Positions 1 to 40,739 of a stretch of DNA of 64,000 nucleotides are shown in pieces (the first letter of the stretch is position 1; every line of letters begins with the position of its first letter). The stretch lies in assembly GCA_013399115.1 (NCBI GenBank), contig VXAA01004296.1, forward strand, positions 740,766 through 804,765, written 5' to 3'. Below the pieces are notes generated by a model. That model was given only the letters and a program-made list of their open reading frames with translations. It did no database searches and was not told where the DNA came from. This stretch comes from Anseranas semipalmata. Its lineage: Eukaryota; Chordata; Aves; Anseriformes; Anseranatidae. Position numbers and translations under genes: made by a program.

Positions 1-180
1 AACCCGCCCCCTGCCCGCCCCTCGCACACCCGTCCTCCCCTTCCCCGGCGCGGGATTAGGGCGGCGCGGGGAAGGGGCCTCCCCGCTCCCCCCGGCACCG
101 AGCGGCTGCCCCCGGGGCGCGGCCCCGCCTCCCGTCCCCGCACGAAGCCCCGCGGCAGCCCCGGTGTACGCGATGCGCAG
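1..180. promoter_or_regulatory. CpG-rich island at left edge
   Basis: Very GC-rich, CpG-dense sequence falls off sharply into AT-rich DNA after about position 180. This is the profile of a promoter CpG island whose body lies left of the window. Human synteny (PRR18, then SFT2D1, then MPC1, all in one orientation) would make it the promoter or 5' end of PRR18 on the minus strand. No PRR18 protein sequence was recognised here, so that name is inference only. Minus-strand translation gives an arginine- and glycine-rich frame with no recognisable domain. Confidence 0.45.
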
Positions 181-1908
181 CGACAGAGATCGCCGCTGCT
201 GTGGCTTCGCAGTCATTAAAGGGTACCACGCAACGAGGACACATCGGCTGCGAACTTTGGGCATATTCATACACAGCGAACAAAGATACGACGTGGAGGA
301 GCCAGAGATGCCATGGAAGAACACAATGGGTGCTCAGGATGCAGATGAAGAAAGCAAATCCTTAAACGTTCAGGACAGAATAATAAGAAAATGTGATAAG
401 AGAGGCCAATAGAGTGTATATAAAAGCATAACAGTACACAGATTTTTATTTTTATTTTTTTAATTCTTGAACCCATTCCATTGTAGTGGTCTCATATGAA
501 CGCTTAAGTGATGACTATTAACTTATAAATAAAATCTGAATGTCTCATTACTGCTGTATTAAAGATCACAGTGAAGGTGATCCGTACAGGAATGGGTAGT
601 TGGTAGTCCCGGGTCTCAGTTATGGTTGCTGCCCCAGCTGGGAGGACAACCATTCCCACGATGGCATCCATCACTACCTAGGCACATCCTAGCTCACCTT
701 CAGGGCAAACCGCAAGCTAAAAGGTGCTAAGGGGCTCGCCAGGCTACCGCAGGGCCTGGGCTCCCAGCCCCTTTACCACCAGCAGGGAAGATGCCTCACG
801 GGCCCTCTGCTATCACCAACCAGTTAAGGTGTGGCTTGACTGGCACTTTAACTGCAAGACTGCAGTCATCTTTTATACCGCTTCCCCCAAAGCTGTTATT
901 TTGTACAGCATACACCGAGATCCAACAGGAACGCACTGCAATTTGTCTATTTAGCCTGAACCTGAATGCCAAATGACAGTTCTTTCCCCCTCTTCTTGAC
1001 AGCACAGCGCGCATCTTTTCAAATCCCTTCCTTTTATTTGTGGATTTGTGTAATTTAAGTCAGAATGAGTAGTTTGTCTAAATACTAACACAAAGAAGCT
1101 TTAAAGTCACTTCTGCAAGTCTAACCAAATTTGGATATAGTCATATACATACCCTCCACTTTTTATACATTTTCTTATTTATTCAACTGTAATGCTGAAA
1201 TTTTCAGCCCTCTACAGCAGATTCCCAAATAAAAAAAATAGTTTAGGCACCTTTAAAACTAATTTATTTCACAAATCATTCACACATTATCCATAAGTTT
1301 TTACTAAAAAGTACTTAAAGTAACAAAAATTGTTTAAAATAGAATTTTAATAAAATCAATTGCTTTCTGCTTTTAACAAAGTTTCACATACTTTCATTAA
1401 GCTTTTTCCATAAAGCACAAGTATAGACATTTCAAAGCAGCAGTTAATTATAACTTACCAGATCTTTACAATGTTTATAAAACTCTGTCTTTGGAAAAAC
1501 ATACAATGAATAATATACAAACATAAGTGGCACATTGCAAGTTTTAGACAGAACTGTAAATGAAAACTTTATGCACATTACCCAGATTCTAGCGGCCTGC
1601 CTACACTGGGGAATAAACTGTATTACTAGACGCAAGGTAGTTTTAAGACCACTCTTCACAAAGTATTTAAATGTACTTTTTTTTTTTTGGTTAAAAAGCC
1701 AAAAGATTCCAGGGTAAACACGCAATTCACCCAGTTTATTTTAAAAGCTGTTTCTAGTAAAAATTGTTTAATCCCCCAAAGGCAAAAGGCAAGGAAAATA
1801 CTAAATTAGTACTGGGTATTTCATGAGTGGAAAAGTAAAGTTCTCCAAGAAAAGTTCACAGAGGAATAAGAGTTGCTTTTGAAGTATACAGTGGTTCTTG
1901 TTTTTAAT
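181..1908. other. 3' UTR and 3' flank of SFT2D1
   Basis: This AT-rich stretch lies downstream of the SFT2D1 stop codon on the minus strand. No coding signal was seen. Minus-strand AATAAA hexamers (TTTATT on the plus strand) occur at 1735-1740, 1263-1268, 1178-1183, 1033-1038 and 445-456, so the mRNA end cannot be chosen from sequence. A T-run at 1679-1688 is the only obvious low-complexity tract. Confidence 0.4.
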
Positions 1909-18296
<16,388 letters not shown>

Positions 18297-20554
18297 CCGC
18301 GGGCGCCGCCTTTGGGCCGGCCGGCCAGGCGCGTCGCCAGCAAGCGGTGGGCGGGCGCGTGCCCTGCGTTGCGCTGCGCTGGCAGCGGGCGGCGGGCGAG
18401 GCAGGGGCGCGATAAGGGCTGCGCAAACCGCCGCCGCCTGAGCGAAGCGAGATAAGAGCCCGGGCGGCAGAGCCCCTGCTGAGGACGGAAACCTTCCCCT
18501 CCCTCGCCCCTCTCAGCGAGGCGAGAGCTCCCGGCCCGTTTCTGCCCCCAGCACGCTTCTCTTCTCTTAGGAAGAGCCTCCTGTGTGCCTTGTACATAGA
18601 GTATTTTCGGTGAAACACTCGGACACTAACCCTACCTTTCTAACCTCACGGTAGACCATTAGCATCTCAGGTAGCTTTAGGTCAAGACCAGAACAGGGAA
18701 TGGGAGTAACAGCTGCAGACATGTCTGCAATGTGTGTGAAAATAGTCAAACAACAGCAAAATGTCACTCCCTGAGCCAGCCAGCAAGGACCTGAGCACGT
18801 GAGGGGAATGACATGCCCCTGACCCTCTGAACAGAGAAGGAGAAATGAGCAAAAAGGGATAGGGTGTGGGATGGAGGACAACAAATCATCCTTCTGGGAC
18901 ATGGCAAGCCCAGTGCCCCCATGCCTACAGATGCCAGAAAGAGAGAGGCCCAGGCAGTGACCGCACCTGGAGCTTGTAGCCACCGGCTCACCTCGGGTGC
19001 CTCACGTGCACGGATGCCTTGCAGTTGACAGGTGCAGGAGGTGTGAGTGGAGGTCCTTGGTGACCTCCTCTGCAGCTGGCCCACCGGTGTTGGCATGGAG
19101 GTGTTGCTGGGTGGCGGCTCTGCAGGGAAATGGTTGCTGGCAGGAGCAGCTGTTCCTGCAGCCCCTCACCACCCCGAGCCCCTGCTTCCCACTCTGCCGC
19201 GTCAGGAGAGGGAGGGAGAAACCTCCTGATGCCCCTGGAGGTAGCTGGTGAGGCCTTTAAGTACTGCATCCAGTGTGCTGCGTGATGCAGTTTGCTTCAC
19301 TATTTGCTTGGGCAGAGGGATGGCAAAAATTACCCACAATTTACTTTTACTATTTTCTCTGGTCCACAGAAATGTTGTGGGCTTGTGCTTCTGCTGGAAA
19401 TTATGGCATGACAACAAACGTGTCAGAGCATGGCAGACTCTTCCCCACCTCGTCTCAAGTGACACACAACCCACAGCTGAAATCTTTGGGCTCCCCACTA
19501 AAACCAGAACCGTGCAAGCATTTCTGTACCTCAGAGCCTTCCCACAAAGCCCCAGCCCTGCGAACCCAAGGGACTGCTCAGCTGACTGCTCAGGGTGCCA
19601 TGTGTGATCTTCAAGGAAGCTGTGCATGGCCACGGGAGGTCACCTCTCCGTAGCTCTGAGACCAATGCAACAAGCCTCATGCACCTCTTCTTCTCCAGCT
19701 TGCTCCCTCCCCACCGTCTCCCTGTAGCAAGGCAGTACCTTTTTGTTCAAGTTGGATGTTGAAGTGCTAACACCAGGAATTCCTGATGTAGGCTGTGGTG
19801 TGGAGCACCAGAGAGGTATCTCTGGTGGTGTCTTCACAGAAGTCCTCTGTGCAGTCCAGGCATGGGGATCTGACATGATGCCAGAGAGCATGGCCATCCC
19901 AGGACCCCAAAATGTCCAAACAAACATTAGATCTCAACTGATGACCTGTTCAAGACCTTCATAATTGAGGCACGTCGGCTGTGCTGCCTCCAAAGTGTGG
20001 TAGTTGTCAGGAGTTTTCAACATCACAGCCTTTATCTTCAAGGCTTTAATTTTCCTTTCCCTGATTAGATTTAACTAGATACAGCCAAAGAAAATAAACC
20101 TAAAATTAGAGCAATCTTGTGAATTATTACAGTCCATAGAGAGAGACGGACACTTTCAGGGGGCAGTTCTTCTCATCTAAAGCAGCTATTTCAGTAGCGG
20201 ATAGGTTGCCTTCTGCTCTCTGCTGACTGTGGAGGAAGCATGGATGACTAGGTTAGACCAGACACCTAACTTTTGGTCTGATGAATTAGGGCAATGAACC
20301 TCACCATTACCTCTTTTAATTTAAATATAGACAGGACCAGCCTTTATCTACAATTTCCATTCACTTTTTACAAAAACACTATGTGTAGTGAGCATGATAG
20401 GACTGCTACTTTAAGCATTGGGAAAATAGGAGATTAGGCCTAAAAAGCCCCTGAACTAGTCCACAGAACTGATGGCATTGAAGCATTGCCAATGCCTTGT
20501 TAGTTACAAATGTCTTAATTTCAAAGCATATTTGAGATCAAACAAGATAAATAA

Positions 20555-20647
20555 CAAAAAAAAAGAAAAAAAAAAAAAGAAGAAGAAAAAACTGTACTCT
20601 GCTTTTTTTTTTTTCCTTTTTTCCTTTTCCTTTTCCTTTCAAAAAAA
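20555..20647. repeat. A-rich then T-rich low-complexity tract
   Basis: A purine tract (A/G, 20,555-20,591) is followed after about 11 bp by a pyrimidine tract (T/C, 20,603-20,640). The two halves are roughly complementary and could pair. Confidence 0.85.
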
Positions 20648-22574
20648 CCTCTCAGTGTACAGATAGATACAGACAATTTAAGTCTGGGTCTACACTTTTG
20701 ATCTTCATGACTTCATGCAGGTGTGTTTGGCTCTGCCTTGGATTACTGGTGGCTTTCTGGTCATACAGGGAATGCGGGCATGTAAGCACCTGGCAGAGAA
20801 CAGGCTGAAGTTGTGCTTTTGTTTCTGCATGAACAAGCACGCGGTCTCATCACCGTAAAGCAGAAAAGAGCGGTGCAAAGCAGGGCTGCCAGAGCCCCAA
20901 GCAGTGCAGGGACCAGCTCGCATCCCACTGCTGTGCCCTCCTGGTTGGCGACTGCCTGGGCTGCATGGCTGGGCAGGCACTGAGAGCTGTTTTTGCAAAA
21001 GTTACTCCAAATTGACAGAAATTCTTAATTCTCTGCACTATCATGAAACACCATAAGATGGTCATTACCTTGCCATGAAAAACAGGCAACTTAGAATGGA
21101 TGCATGTTGTTTAAAATTTCTGTGCTGATAAATTTTGGCTGATGAGGCAGTAGGATCGAAAACTTACTCTGCTTTTCTAGAAAGCTCAAATTCTTTTCTC
21201 AGGACTTGCCCATAGTACTTGATGAGAATCCACCTGAATCCTGCTTCTGGTGCAAACATCTCACATCAAACAAAACAGCAGCTTCTGAAATGCACTGAAA
21301 GGAGGGGAGCATACTAGTGAGGACAAATGCCCCTTGTGTCTTTTTAAATGATCCCTTGCTCCTGAAAATGCAGTTATGAGCCTCCTCCAACAAACCTGCA
21401 TCACTGACAGCGACAGGTAATGGTGATCGAAAAACAAGCAGCAAACAAGCAAAAGCTGGAAAACGCATCCCCTTTCTTATGCCTCAGTTCAGGAAGCCCA
21501 CCGTTTCTGTCTATCACTTCCCGCACATCACCCCGAGTCACAGACCCGTCTAGCAGAGCACGCTCAGTGGCTTCGTACAGCATCATAGTAATTGTCTCTG
21601 CTGTGACTGAAACCTTTCCAGGTCCAGCCATCACCTTTAGTGTCAGACACTGATCTCACTCATAGGTCTCCAGTGCACGGAGCTGAGGTCTACGAAAAGC
21701 AACTGCAGAAATAACAGCTGTTTCCCCGAAGTGCTTGGCACAGCAGCTAGTTGTGTTTGTGGTTCTCATGAGCTACCAGAAAGCTTTGCAGGGAAAGGTA
21801 ATGGCCTTTGCAGGCTCATCACGGCTAATGCAACAACCACAAAGACATAATGAACAGCTTGTCTCTTTCTGTGGCATCATACGCTCAGGTCAGGTATCAC
21901 AGAGGCTTGGTTAACTGATACAATGTTGGGTACCTTGCCAGATCTTTGAACCTCTTCCTCTTTCTAACAATAACCTGGCTGAGAGCTGAAGCTAATGTTC
22001 ACCAATTTAAAGTATAAGAAACACAAAGTATTGGAAAGGTCACTGATCGCATTGCTCGTTTTGTGCTGTGCTCCCAAGTGACCCATTACATCAAGTGTGT
22101 ACAAAAATAACTTGCGATTGCTGCTTCACAAGACTTCCCCACGAACAAATACAATAATTGCCTTGGGATCCCAGGAACAAGGAGACAGGGTCTTTCTGAA
22201 TGTACAAGAGAGGAACATTTGAGACAATCTCTCTATTCCCCTGGCATTACTACAAGTTTAGAGTCTTTCTATGCTTAAGCCATGATCTCAGACTCAGCCA
22301 GACTGCAGAGGGGCAGGTTAGAGGAGATTAGTATCTCGTCCTGCCAGGAGAGAGATTTCACAACACCACATGTCCTCTTCAAAGCAAGAGAGATGCTACT
22401 AGTCTCATTTACACCACTCAGTGCCACTCTGGGAAGGCACCCCCTCATTACCTAGGAGGTAATGCATCTCCTAGGACAACGAGCATGACATGAGACTATT
22501 TCAACCATCCTATAAACCAACACCAGCTAAAGCAAGTTACAGCATGGCTATGCTTTGGATAAGTTATGGGTTAA

Positions 22575-22612
22575 ATTCTTTCAAAATTATTACATTCTTT
22601 CAAAATTATAAG
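22575..22612. repeat. Two-copy 19-bp direct repeat
   Basis: ATTCTTTCAAAATTAT followed by three bases occurs twice head to tail. This is a simple local duplication in intergenic DNA. Confidence 0.85.
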
Positions 22613-25600
22613 CAGCTTGCTTTGTACCATTATGTATTTCTGCACAGTGGGCCAAATAGAGCCATCGCATAAGTGCTTGCAAGTGCTGCTGTAATTGGTG
22701 TTGCTTTCACTTGCACCAAGGGCTGACTTTGGGTCACTTATCCCCATGCAGTAGTTTCACTTAATGAGAATGACATGACCCAGATTTCAAACTAAATGAA
22801 TAGGCTGAAAATTCTTAGGCTTGTTGTCATAGTTACCTGAAATCTACTGTTAAAAAAGGTAGGAATGAAAGGAGGGAGAAGAAGTAGGAAAAGAAGAGAG
22901 CAATATCATGGTCAGGGTTAGGCCATATGACAAGGGGGCAGGCGATGATCTTCAGGGAGCAGAGCCTCAGTGATGGCACCCAGAGCAAGCTATCCAGGCA
23001 GCCCGTTCCTGCATTCTGTTTGCTGCTGAGTTGATGCTATGGACATTGGTTATCTATTAGGGGTTACCACAGTGACAAAATGCAATGCACTGGCAGCTAT
23101 TGGATCAGCAAAAGCTGAAAGGGATTGGGTGGAGATGGGCAGACCTCCACAATGTATTTAATAAAGAAATTGCCTCAGCTTAGAACAAAAGACTGCTTTC
23201 ATTTCACTTTATAAAGATAGTGAAGCTTGCAGCAATGTCTTATTCAACCAGAATAAACTTTTTAGCCCCTGTGTAAGATGACAGCAGAAATACTCAAATT
23301 CTATAGAAGCAGAACTGCAGACATATTACGTTAGCTATTTATTATTGTTATTCCCCCAATGCAGATAGGACCAAGTGTCTTGTGAGACACAGGCTGAAGA
23401 CTTAAAAGAGTAACTGTGTGCGTGAATCTTTTGTATATTACCACTTTATATTGTTGGTAGCCTGTCATGTTAGCATAAGGAAACAGCTGCATTCATACAG
23501 GGCTTTGTGCTAAGCCTACTAGTAAATGTATCCCTTATTCTCTATCTTATCTTTTTATTTCTGCTCTTCTTTACTCCCTTCACTTTCTTATAACTGGCAC
23601 GTAAAGCAGTAACATACGTGTCCGCAGCTATGTCAGTGTAACACAGGCTTGCCTACAATGAAAACATACACAGCTGAAATAAACATGTTTGGTGCCCTAT
23701 GCATTAGATCATAAAACAGTTTATATCAGCATTCATGCAGAGCGCTCAGGGAAAACATTGCAGTAGTTAGAAAGCTTCTCTGTCTTAATCCAGCATTGCA
23801 TTTTCTAAACACTTGTATTTCAAAACCTGTCTCAGCCCCAAGGAGTTAACTCTCCCTTTCTTGCTGCCTTCTCTCAGTCTGTAACCTTACTGAGACTTTT
23901 TTCATCCCTTTCCTCCCAGTTCTCTACACTGCCGTCCTTGCTCAGACGGCACCATTGTGCTTTATATGGAGAACAAAGGATAACCCACAACGCTATGGAG
24001 AACTACATTTTATTAGGAATATGTTTTCTCTGAGAGTTGGCAGGCTGTACTGGCAGTAGTCTGGCTAAAGGGAGTTTTTTGCTGGTTTTAGAGTAGGGAG
24101 AACTCATTTATACAGAAGCCAGAGAAGCAAAATGGGAAAAAAAAAAAAAAAAAAGAATGTACTGAATACAGCAGCATTAGCTGAAATGATTATATAGCAC
24201 ATAGCATTTGTGGGAGGTTGAACAAAATTCACTACATCTAGCTGTTATTACCCTCAAAGAAAACTTGCAGGTAATTTCTTCTCCTCTTCTGAACCCACAA
24301 TTATGGTTATTGCTTTTTTTGTCATTTATTACTGTGCTACCAAATGACCTCCACATTTGAATCATAAATCATCAAGCTTCCAGAGCAAGGACACAATCTT
24401 GCAACAGCAGAGAAGATCGTGAGCTATTTTAATGCCATGACGAGCTATTAGTGTCTCCCCTGGAAGAAGAGGGTCAAGAGACCTGGAGCTCAGACCTGGG
24501 GGGGGGGGGCGGCAAGGGGGCACGACAGAGACCAAGAACTTCACTGGTGCTGCCACCCACCCAAATTCCCGAGGGTGCCACATTCCTTAGCAGCAGTCTA
24601 GCAGCACTTGCTCAGAAAGGTGACAAATTCTTTCCTGTCTGAAAACATGAAAGGAGGCAGCAGCTGAGGCTGTAGCAAGATGGGAAAGGCCATGCAGCTC
24701 CCGGTTGTGCTGTGGTGGAGCAGGAACAGTGGGCTCAAGGAAGTGCATGGGATCAGCGTGGCATGGGTTTCTAGTGGCAGGACATACCCCACTGTTGAAA
24801 GTTACTAGGATTAAAGCAAGCTGGGAAGTTAAAGCCAAATAGCTATTCCAGAATAATGGCATGTAGAGACAAGCCCTAACAACAAGCCCTATAATCTTAT
24901 AAATCAAATGCAAATACTGAGCAGTAGTTTTGGATTACTGTTAAACTGGCATAGTCCCATTCTTTTATGCAACACTACCCAAGTGAAAAAAGAAGCTATT
25001 ATCTCCATTAAGATATTCAGGTTTCATAATGTAAAAATCTCCAGAGTCTCTCTAAAATGTTCTATTCATTTTGGGTTACCCCAAGACCAATGTGTCTCAG
25101 TATTCTGCACTAGGGGAACAGGACAGAATAACTACACAATTATTTATTGCAGTAATTCCTCCTTTCTACCCATTATACCCCCCACACACACTTCCAAGCA
25201 CCGTTGTTTAAACAAAGAAATGCCATGTAAACAGCTTGATAACGCTCTGAAAGAAGGACACAGGCCACTTGGTGGCAACCCACCCATACAAGCTATTTCA
25301 GCACTATGCAGACTGACAGGCTATGCAACACCCACCCCAGCAGAGTCACCCATCCCAGACTGGGCCTGTCACTTCAAGTCCCGTGAAAGATGCTAATCAC
25401 TACATCCAGTAGGCTTCCTAAATAAGATCAGACTGGTAGACACCACAATTTGAACTGATGGCAGTGGTTACTGAATATCAGAAGCGCTGCAGGCAACAGA
25501 AGGTTGTTATATTCTTTGCCCAGAAGACTATTGATTCCAGATTATCAATTAGAAAAAACTGAAAGGCAGGTGCCTCCCTCAAACACCTGGCACAACACAG

Positions 25601-26794
25601 GCATTCAGAGCACAATTCAAACTGCCTGTTGGTCTACGAGATCAAGCTGTGAGAGACCAAGGAAATAGTTGTCAAGATTTATGGAAGAAGACCACAGATT
25701 AGAAGACCACCTACAGCTTTCTAAGACCTGAAGGAGATGCGTATTGAAGAGCTTACCTGCTTTTCACCAGCTGTACCAACTGGTCAAACAGTAGAGACTA
25801 CTTCTCTACACAACCAACTGTTCATTTGCCTCAGCATTCCCACCACTTGGTGATCAACACCTGTTGGACAAGCTATTTCACTCTTTTAGATGTGGTCCAC
25901 ATGAAGTCATTTCAGCACACTCACACAGCCAACTCTTTTCACACTTAGTCTCACTTGTGTAAGTAGGACTGACCCATGTTTAACCATGTAAGAGTTAATT
26001 ACCCAAGTTTACAAGCTCTCTGGTCTCTCCTAACCCTAGACCTCCTGAGAATGTCAAGTTGCAGCAGTCACAGCCTAGTGCTATCAGCAGCCCACAAGTG
26101 CTGCCCCAGCTGGTCAGACTTGTGTGTCAGGACATCACCAGTGTCAGCATTACCTGCTGCTGAGACCCCGTATTGCTTGGGAGAGAGGTGGATTCTGCTG
26201 TTAATAGCCTCTGTCCCAACATCCCAAATCCTCTGTGTTATCTGAAAGAGCTGTGGAGCCAGCATAATGCACCTCAATATCCCATTCCTTCATTTTTTTT
26301 ACAGAAATAGAAGGGCTAACATCCATTTCATTTATTTATTATCTATTAGCGCACTTATTTTATCATTCAGTTGAGAAAAACATAAAATCCATCCTTCTTC
26401 CAAGGTCTCTACCTTAGGAACTACAAATGTAAAGGCTTACCTGCACTGTGGCGCTTTGCCACAACCATGTCTGAAACAGTGCAAGCAGAGTCTGGAATAA
26501 GTCAAAGGCCCCACTGTACTCAATTAACAAAAAATAAGAGTGGCATAAGAGTTGCATAGACACAAAACTTGCTGTCTACATCAACAATAAGCAACAGGAT
26601 GGAAGACCTTACCCCTCACATCCATGCACCCATTGATGAGAGTTACAGAGAAAGAGCCTACTGCAGATACACACAAAGGCATTTTGCACCAGCTACCCAC
26701 CCACCCCAAAGAGGCCATTTGGAGGCATACCTGCTCAAAGGGACAGCATTAGGAGCTCCATTGCTCCTTTTGAAACACAGCCTCCTATAACCAG

Positions 26795-27390
26795 AGAACA
26801 GGCAGCAAATGAAAATATTAAACAGTATTGGCCCCAGTGTTAAGCCCTGGAGGTCACTAGTGACTTGCCCCCAGCTAAACTTTGTACTACTGGTAACAAC
26901 CCTCTGGGTCTGGTTGTTCAGCCAGTTTTTAATCCACTTCACAGTCCACTTAATTAACCCATGCTTTTGTCAGCTTGTCTACAATGGTGTTCTGGGAAGC
27001 AGCAAAAACTTCACTAAAGACAAGGTAAACAACCACCACTGCTCTTCCCTCATCCACCAACCTAGTCACATCATTGTGGAAGGCTATTGGGTTGGTCATG
27101 CTTGATTTCCCCTTTGTAAATCCATAACTACTCCCAATCATCTTCTTGTCCCTCATATATTTGGAAATGGATTCCAGGAGGACTTTCTTCATCACCTTCC
27201 CAGCATTGAGATGAGACCAATTGGCCTGCAGTTCCCTAGATCCCCCTTCTTAAAACATAAGAGCTGTACTCAGTCTCCAAGAACCTCTCCCAGTCACGAG
27301 GACCATTCAGAGATAATCAAGTGGCCATGTAATGACATCAGCCGGTTCCCTCAGCAACCTGTCAGGCCCCATAGACTTACATATGCCTAC
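26795..27390 (-). mobile_element. CR1 LINE ORF2 (reverse transcriptase) fragment
   Basis: On the minus strand the frames read decayed CR1 reverse transcriptase: GFTKGKSSMTN, then TRLVDEGRAVVVVYL (family: VTRLVDEGKAVDVVYLDFSKAFD), and further on LTLGPILFNIF (family: GSVLGPVLFNIFIND). The reading frame breaks between blocks, with stops and indels, so it is dead. The 3' UTR and 5' part are absent. It lies just beyond the inferred 3' end of MPC1. Confidence 0.85.
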
Positions 27391-27516
27391 CATTTATTTT
27401 TTTCCAGTCTGTTTTTGCTTCATGCCATTACAGTAATGACGACTCTCCAAAACTAAAATTTCACTTAGGATCTGATATCGCAGTATGAAACAGAACTTTT
27501 CAAAATTTTGAGATGG

Positions 27517-27522
27517 TTTATT
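27517..27522 (-). promoter_or_regulatory. MPC1: Candidate MPC1 polyadenylation signal
   Basis: TTTATT on the plus strand (AATAAA on the minus), with a second copy at 27,539-27,544. It lies about 960 bp past the MPC1 stop codon and is followed by a U-rich stretch. Chosen by position only; other hexamers are possible. Confidence 0.35.
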
Positions 27523-28480
27523 GCCATTTGGAATATGTTTTATTGTTCAAAACACTGCACCAAGATAAAATCCATCATATACATTCTTTGTCATCTATAT
27601 CTTTAACATCAATGCAACTTTCAGGCACGTCATGCATGAAAACCACTCTTCCAATGACATCAAAAAACTACTGAAAGGCACCTTGTGTCCTTCAGATCTC
27701 CAACTCCAAGCAAGTTAAGTTTTTGCCTGAACAAAGATTACATACATCTAGAACAACTCAAACAGTAGGAATAAAATAAACCATTTAGAACTTCCTAAAG
27801 AATAATATCAGACTTTGTTGCTTTCCTTCATTCAGTGCTATGCTTTTGTTTTTCCACACCTTCATTAAATAATGTGCGACTTAATTATGTTACTGATGTC
27901 TCTTTACTGAGACAAGGCATGCAGTAAGGGAAGAGGGAAAGCTGGTCACTTCCAGGCTGCCCGTCTACACATTTGTTCTTGTAGATTAGCAAGCCACTAC
28001 TTAAGTTAAAAAAAAAAAAAAAAAAGAACAGGAATGAATGCACCCAAGTTAAATGGCTTTTAAGGATATGTTAATATATAGAACAACAATACCACCTACA
28101 GTTCTGTTTTACTGACCTCTGTTCATGTTAACTTGAAAACAAGTTTTGTCAAATCATCACAGGCCATTTACTTTTGTAGACAAATAAAAAGTTGGTTTCA
28201 AATATTGCTGGTTATTTGAATGACTAACTCTATTAGAAGGGTAGTTATTAAGGACCTGTAAGGCAGCAAAACATTAAATGCAATGGTTCCCATTGCCATG
28301 TAGTACTTTTTAAAAGGCTAGCTAAAAAAAATTAGTAGAAGGATTATTGATGGGGTCATATTCACAACAGGTGTTTTGGTTTTATCCCCGTTGTAATTGT
28401 CACAGCAACTGTAGATGGCAAATCTTCCTTGGTTGTAATTCAGGATGAGCATATTCCCTGGCTTATTTCAAGTTAGACAT

Positions 28481-39756
<11,276 letters not shown>

Positions 39757-40739
39757 CGGGGGCTGGGAGCGCGGGGCCGCGACGGCGGGGAGCACCGCGG
39801 CGGTTCGGCCGGGCGGGACCCGGGGCCCGGGGCCCGGCGCTCACAAGCACTTTCCATTTCATACCTGAGCAGAGGCTGCTTGTTTGGGCTGGCAGATAAA
39901 CCCTAACCCCGCTAATACCGCCTCCATAAAACGTGGGCAGCCAAACAAATACCTGCATGGGAACGACTCCTTTTATCTTTGCTCAGTGCACTAGAGATAG
40001 TGAAAATGGATGTTTATCAGCTCCCGCTGTTTGTCCAAAGACGTGCAGCCTCAGTTCTTTCAGCCTAGAGCTGGCCGGTGAGTGCAGCCTGGGCCGTACC
40101 CGTGCTCCGTAGGAAGCCCTGAGACCGCCGCGACTGCATTGCCTTCTGCTTCCCTCCTCTTCCTGGCGGGATCTTGGGGAAAAAATAAAAATAAAAGTAA
40201 AGAGTTCTTCCCCCTTCTCCCCTTCATTGCTTGCTTGGAGGGCAGCAGGTTTCAGGAAAGGCAGAGGAGTCTGTGCACGTCTTCTGCTTTTTATATATCC
40301 TTAACGCACGATACAACAACACACAGCCACTGCTGTGTGGGAAGAAAAGATTTAATCCTGCTGATACACAGCGTTACAAAAAGCCAAAATGTAGCCTAAC
40401 ATATTTCTATGGCCTATTTAGGCTCCTCATTTAAAAGCAGAAATGTGAATCTGAAAGAGGTCTCGGGGAATCATTTATTCAAGTTGATTTGACTTGCTCT
40501 GACACATGGAAGGGTCTATGGAAATCAGTCCTGTATGCGCAAACAAACCCTCACGTGCTGGGATTCCTCATATCCTACGTGGCCTGTTTCAGTCAATAAT
40601 TTTTGAGCTACAGTTTTAACTGAAATGAAGCCTAATTCTTCTTTACTGAAAATACATCTATTTTTTTTCTTGACTGTGTGTATAGAGAAGAAAAAAAAAT
40701 CTTCCATCTGCTTTGGAAGACTCTTTAGTCTTTCTTCCA

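Larger units (their letters stand above)
18541..27480. other. Intergenic region between SFT2D1 promoter and MPC1 3' end
   Basis: No gene was recognised. Contents: a purine/pyrimidine tract at 20,555-20,647, a 19-bp perfect tandem duplication at 22,575-22,612, an A18 run at 24,137-24,154, a G12 run at 24,498-24,509 and a CR1 fragment at 26,795-27,390. A weak CTCF-like match (CCACTTGGTGGCA, one core mismatch) sits at 25,265-25,277. Open frames up to 162 codons (24,908-25,396) show no recognisable domain. Confidence 0.6.

Noticed and set aside
24908..25396. 162-codon plus-strand frame in the intergenic region
   Set aside because: No domain, no CpG promoter and amino-acid use like translated non-coding DNA. 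A conserved start or splice structure was not seen.
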